A DNA stretch of 64,000 bases from Strigamia acuminata (Eukaryota; Arthropoda; Chilopoda; Geophilomorpha; Linotaeniidae), in the NCBI GenBank assembly GCA_949358305.1, contig OX442314.1, positions 63,993,369-64,057,368 of the forward strand. Direction: 5' to 3'. A model generated the notes under the pieces. It was not told the origin of the DNA. It made no database searches and saw only the letters and a program-made list of their open reading frames with translations. The position numbers and the translations under genes are program-made. This document shows, piece by piece, positions 60,533 through 64,000 of this stretch (within the stretch, counting starts at the first letter, position 1; every line of letters begins with the position of its first letter).

Positions 60533-63500
60533 CTTATTTCTGCTCAGGTTGTTCAGGTTGCTCAGGTTTGTACAGATTGTTAGTTACAAAGAGGTTGTGT
60601 AAATAGGATGGGAGTTCGAAAGTGTTGTGATTGGAAATGGAAGAAAATTGGTTGGGGAATTGAAATGGAAGAAAAAAGAAAGACGTTGAGCTTGGATTTA
60701 CAACATTCTACTGTGGTTCTTTTCTTTTCCAATAGTCTATTTCTGCTCAAATTTAACATAGTACAGTATCAGTATACTAGTACTGTCAAGACCAACAAAA
60801 TAACAAAACGACCTACGCTACTTTCATGAAAGTAAAAACAAACAAACGCAATGTGCAGTCTATCCGTCATTTTGATTTACCACGTTACACATTAGAAAAG
60901 AACACAATACTCTACTGTATATACAATATGATAATTAAAATTATGAATGTACTATCTTGGTCCTTGATTCTCAATGATCGTAAAATGACGTGGTTTGCAG
61001 TTTCTCCAGTTTAACACTAATCTTACAGATGGAAGTTTAATTTCTTCTAGTTTCTTCTACTCGAATCTTTATTTTGAAACGATATTGATCTGCAATATAT
61101 GGAGTAAGTTATTTATGCATTCTTCATTTTGCTTTAGATGATATTCTGTGTTCCACGTTGTAACTCATAAGTTCGAGCGTAATTTAGCAGATTGTAGATA
61201 GCGGCATTCTCGTATAACTTGCATTACAATTGAGTTCGTTTATTCAGTTTAGTGTTTTGAACGTACAGAAATTGAAGTATAGCGAATGTTTAAAAAAGAA
61301 CGGTGAAAAAACTGAAGCTCAACTGCTTTGTAATTTGAGTTTTAGGTTAGGGGAGCAGCTGCTAAAACCTGACCCTGCTGCCAGGCATCAAAAATTGGTA
61401 CGAAATGGACATTGAAGAATGAGATGAGAATGGGAAAAAACGTTTGGTGCTGGCTGCCTGCTTTTAGTTTCGATTCGGAGCTGCCAACTCAAGATGAGAT
61501 GTTTAATTCGCAGTTTATCTGCAGCTGGCACTCAGCATTTTGTCCTTAGAAAATGTTTTCAGCTTTGATTAGGGCGGATTTCGAGTCTATCTCTAATCGA
61601 GTTGCAGCACATTTTAAAGATTTGCTTCAATTTTCCATTGTACAAATTCACCTTTTGAATTCAAATTAGCTTGGTTTTGAAAAAAGAAAGAAAAAAAAAG
61701 TGCACGTTGCCTTCACATTCATATTTTGATAGAAATATATATTTTCAACACAAACAGATTGTGTCAACATTATGTTTTAGTTGTATCAATAAATTCATGG
61801 GTTGTTACTGTAAAGTGGAAACGGAAACCAAAAGATCACGAAAACATATGAAACGTAAAATTTGAACACAAAAAACAAATACTTGCACCCAAAAAGTGAA
61901 CGTTAAACACTACCACATAAAGCAAACAAAAATACTCTGGAAAACATGTTTGAATGTAAGTTAGCTCGTTGGAAGTACCGGTAGGTTCATTCCTACATCA
62001 TGCTGGTGCTTTCGGTTTTATACCATCTTTTCATTTTCATTTTATTAATTGTTAAAATAATCGCACTTTGAGTTGAGAGCGAGTAGGTGAGTGTGAGGCT
62101 GAGGCTGAAGCTGAAGCTGAGGCTGAGCTTGAAATTAAAGAGAAGCAAAAACAAAAGTGATTACGCTCAAAAGAGCATTTTTCGGGTAGGAAAGGAAGGG
62201 GAAGAAAAGAAAGTATAACAAACACTTTATTGACAATTAAGGTTTTGTATGTTTAGTGCTTTTCCAGTGTCAACTGTGAAGTGGGGCTGTAGCTGTAGCT
62301 GATATTTGGCGGAAGGAGGCTTGGTTTGTTTCTCTTTGCTTCTCTTGTGCCTTCCTTGTCTTCATTACCGGCAGTTTGGTTTTTCCTGTCTTTGTCGATG
62401 GCGGTTGCCAGATGCCAGGCGCTCATCTTTGTAATTAAAGGAGGAGGTGGAGGTAATCTAGGAGGAACCCATTTTCCCTAGACGCATCCATTATTTGCAC
62501 TCGGGAAAAAAGAAAAATGGCTTTTATCCTTCTTTTTTTTTCTTCTTTTTTTAATAATGAAGTTGGCAATGAGGATAAAAATCCAAGTGAGAATACTGTA
62601 CATGTGTTGAACGCAAAAATGTCTTTGTTATGCACTGTGCATAAAACTTTGAAACAGTGTGATTAGAGCTCAGCCAAGACAAGACCAATCGAATACAAGA
62701 ATTGAATTGAGTTAGATATTAGCCATATTATGTAAATCACTTTAGACAATAGAAAATAGAAAAAAGCTAAAGCTAATCACAAGTGAGTGGAGCCAAGCGA
62801 ATCGACTCCTAAACTGATTGAGTGATCGATTGCTTTTATTAATGCAGTTCAACTAAAGAGAACTCATTGATGATTGATCAAACTATTCACGCATTTTTTG
62901 TTCGATATTCGAAGTTCAAGTTCGAACCAGAATTGGAAACGGAAATAGTAACGGTGGGCGATCGAGTGACATAAATAAATAAATAGACTACTCTGAACAG
63001 TACCTCCCAGTAGATCTCGTCAATTATTTGATCACATAAAATAAAATAATAGTCCGTAATAAATAAAATTCAGAATAAAATATTTGAAAGAAAAATTGAA
63101 ATGAAGAAAAAGTAAGAATAAAAAGGGCTTATATAAGATAAGAACTGTTCAGTAGCGATACCGGTATTCAATTTTGACTTGTCATGACTCATCGTGAATG
63201 CTGTCAAATTCAAAGCTGATCACTATTGCTATTTTGATATTCAAACGTGGGTAAACAAGATGAAATTAGCATATTTTGCGAAAAGATTTTTTTTCCCATC
63301 CCGTAACATTTGATTTTGATTGGCAGTCGTTTGGCCATGTCAAGACGCATTAGTGCCGCTTGTTCTCATTTTAATGGTTCGTATTAAAGGCGGCCTAACT
63401 CGCTACGGTCTATGATATGGTAAGCACTCCAGTACGTGAAACGTCATATGACCACCTGGTTTTACTGCTGCGCACTTAAATGTAAAAATTAAATTCCACG

Positions 63501-64000
63501 CGCTGTACCATTTGTATTCGAAAAGTGCCACCAGAATTCACTTGGGTGGAGTGGATTGTGAGTTGGGCTATGGTTAGGTGAGCTACAGCTGAGCTATACT
63601 CAATATGCTTGCTCAGGCCACCGGTGGCGACTGTCGCTACTGGTCCGCTCGCCGCTGACTACTTGGAGCCCACTGATTCGCCCTGACAGCGCTTTCATCT
63701 TGTTGCTCAGTTTAATCTGCGAATGCAAATTGCATTAACAACTTGGCTGTTGTTTGCTGCATTTCAATGAAGGTGCATTTACCAATTGTCTTTTCCTCTC
63801 TCTCGCTTACTTGTCTTGATGCCACTTGATCAATCGACTCTATCATCGTTCCTATTCGACCTGATTTCATTATTTCACGCACACACAGTAACAACTCGGT
63901 TCAACGGAACGGAGCGTTGTCAACTTGTTACATCTAATTTTTACTTCCAATCTTATTTACGAATTGTGCTATCAAAATAAAACTGTAACAAGCAATAGTG
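59986..64000. other. Presumed intron or intergenic end of the window
   Basis: Repeats: TTTA about 60445-60539, the GAGGCT/GAAGCT hexamer 62095-62130. Positions 63600-63700 are GC-richer (CTCAGGCCACCGGTGGCGAC) but carry no convincing frame. A second ephrin exon is not seen up to the window edge. Confidence 0.45.
60445..60539. repeat. TTTA tetramer microsatellite, about 95 bp
   Basis: TTTA is repeated more than 20 times with one C near the 3' end. It produces a Leu/Phe/Ile/Tyr repeat frame that is not a gene. Confidence 0.95.

Noticed and set aside
1-64000. tRNA, rRNA, telomeric repeat or CRISPR array
   Set aside because: Looked for B-box-like GGTTCRANNCC words, rRNA-like blocks, short telomeric units and regular repeat-spacer arrays; none was convincing.

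Overview
The window looks like about 64 kb of non-compact animal nuclear DNA. It is AT-rich, full of many kinds of simple repeat, and carries several non-autonomous DNA transposons. One exon can be recognised with confidence: 7970-8076 on the + strand encodes a signal peptide followed by the first strand of an ephrin receptor-binding domain (motif DIYWNTSNP) and ends at a 5' splice site. Ephrins are animal cell-surface ligands of Eph receptors. I cannot name the species.

Layout. Positions 1-135 are the 3' end of an open frame with a CCHC zinc knuckle, gag-like. It is followed by foldback and short-motif repeats (160-690) and then by an unusual run of about a dozen hairpins laid almost end to end (808-1306). 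Positions 2867-3090 are a 14-bp minisatellite in which 14 units contain a perfect octamer (ATTTGCAT). A cluster of transposon remnants follows: a foldback element (3234-3423), a hAT-type element with a perfect 8-bp target duplication (3584-3902), an inverted repeat (4962-5045), one end of a second hAT-like family (5255-5290) and another terminal-inverted-repeat element (5804-6076). The presumed ephrin promoter and 5' leader lie at about 7390-7969.

From 8077 to the end I found no second ephrin exon. Most of the remaining 56 kb is therefore best read as the long first intron, possibly running into intergenic DNA. It holds a Tc1/mariner-like MITE (13085-13382) with a partial second copy (58531-58725); a 730-bp element with a CpG-rich minisatellite and a perfect 40-bp palindrome (38957-39686); a 172-bp foldback with the same termini (42100-42271); two more copies of the second hAT-like family (53946-54176 and about 59760-59985); three RFX X-box-like palindromes; several YY1-like and CTCF-like words; and dozens of microsatellites. 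At 35717-35858 a short open frame with a signal-peptide-like start runs into a strong splice donor, a possible first exon of a nested gene.

No tRNA, rRNA, CRISPR array or complete protein-coding gene was found. Motif and repeat calls were made by eye; none was checked by database search.
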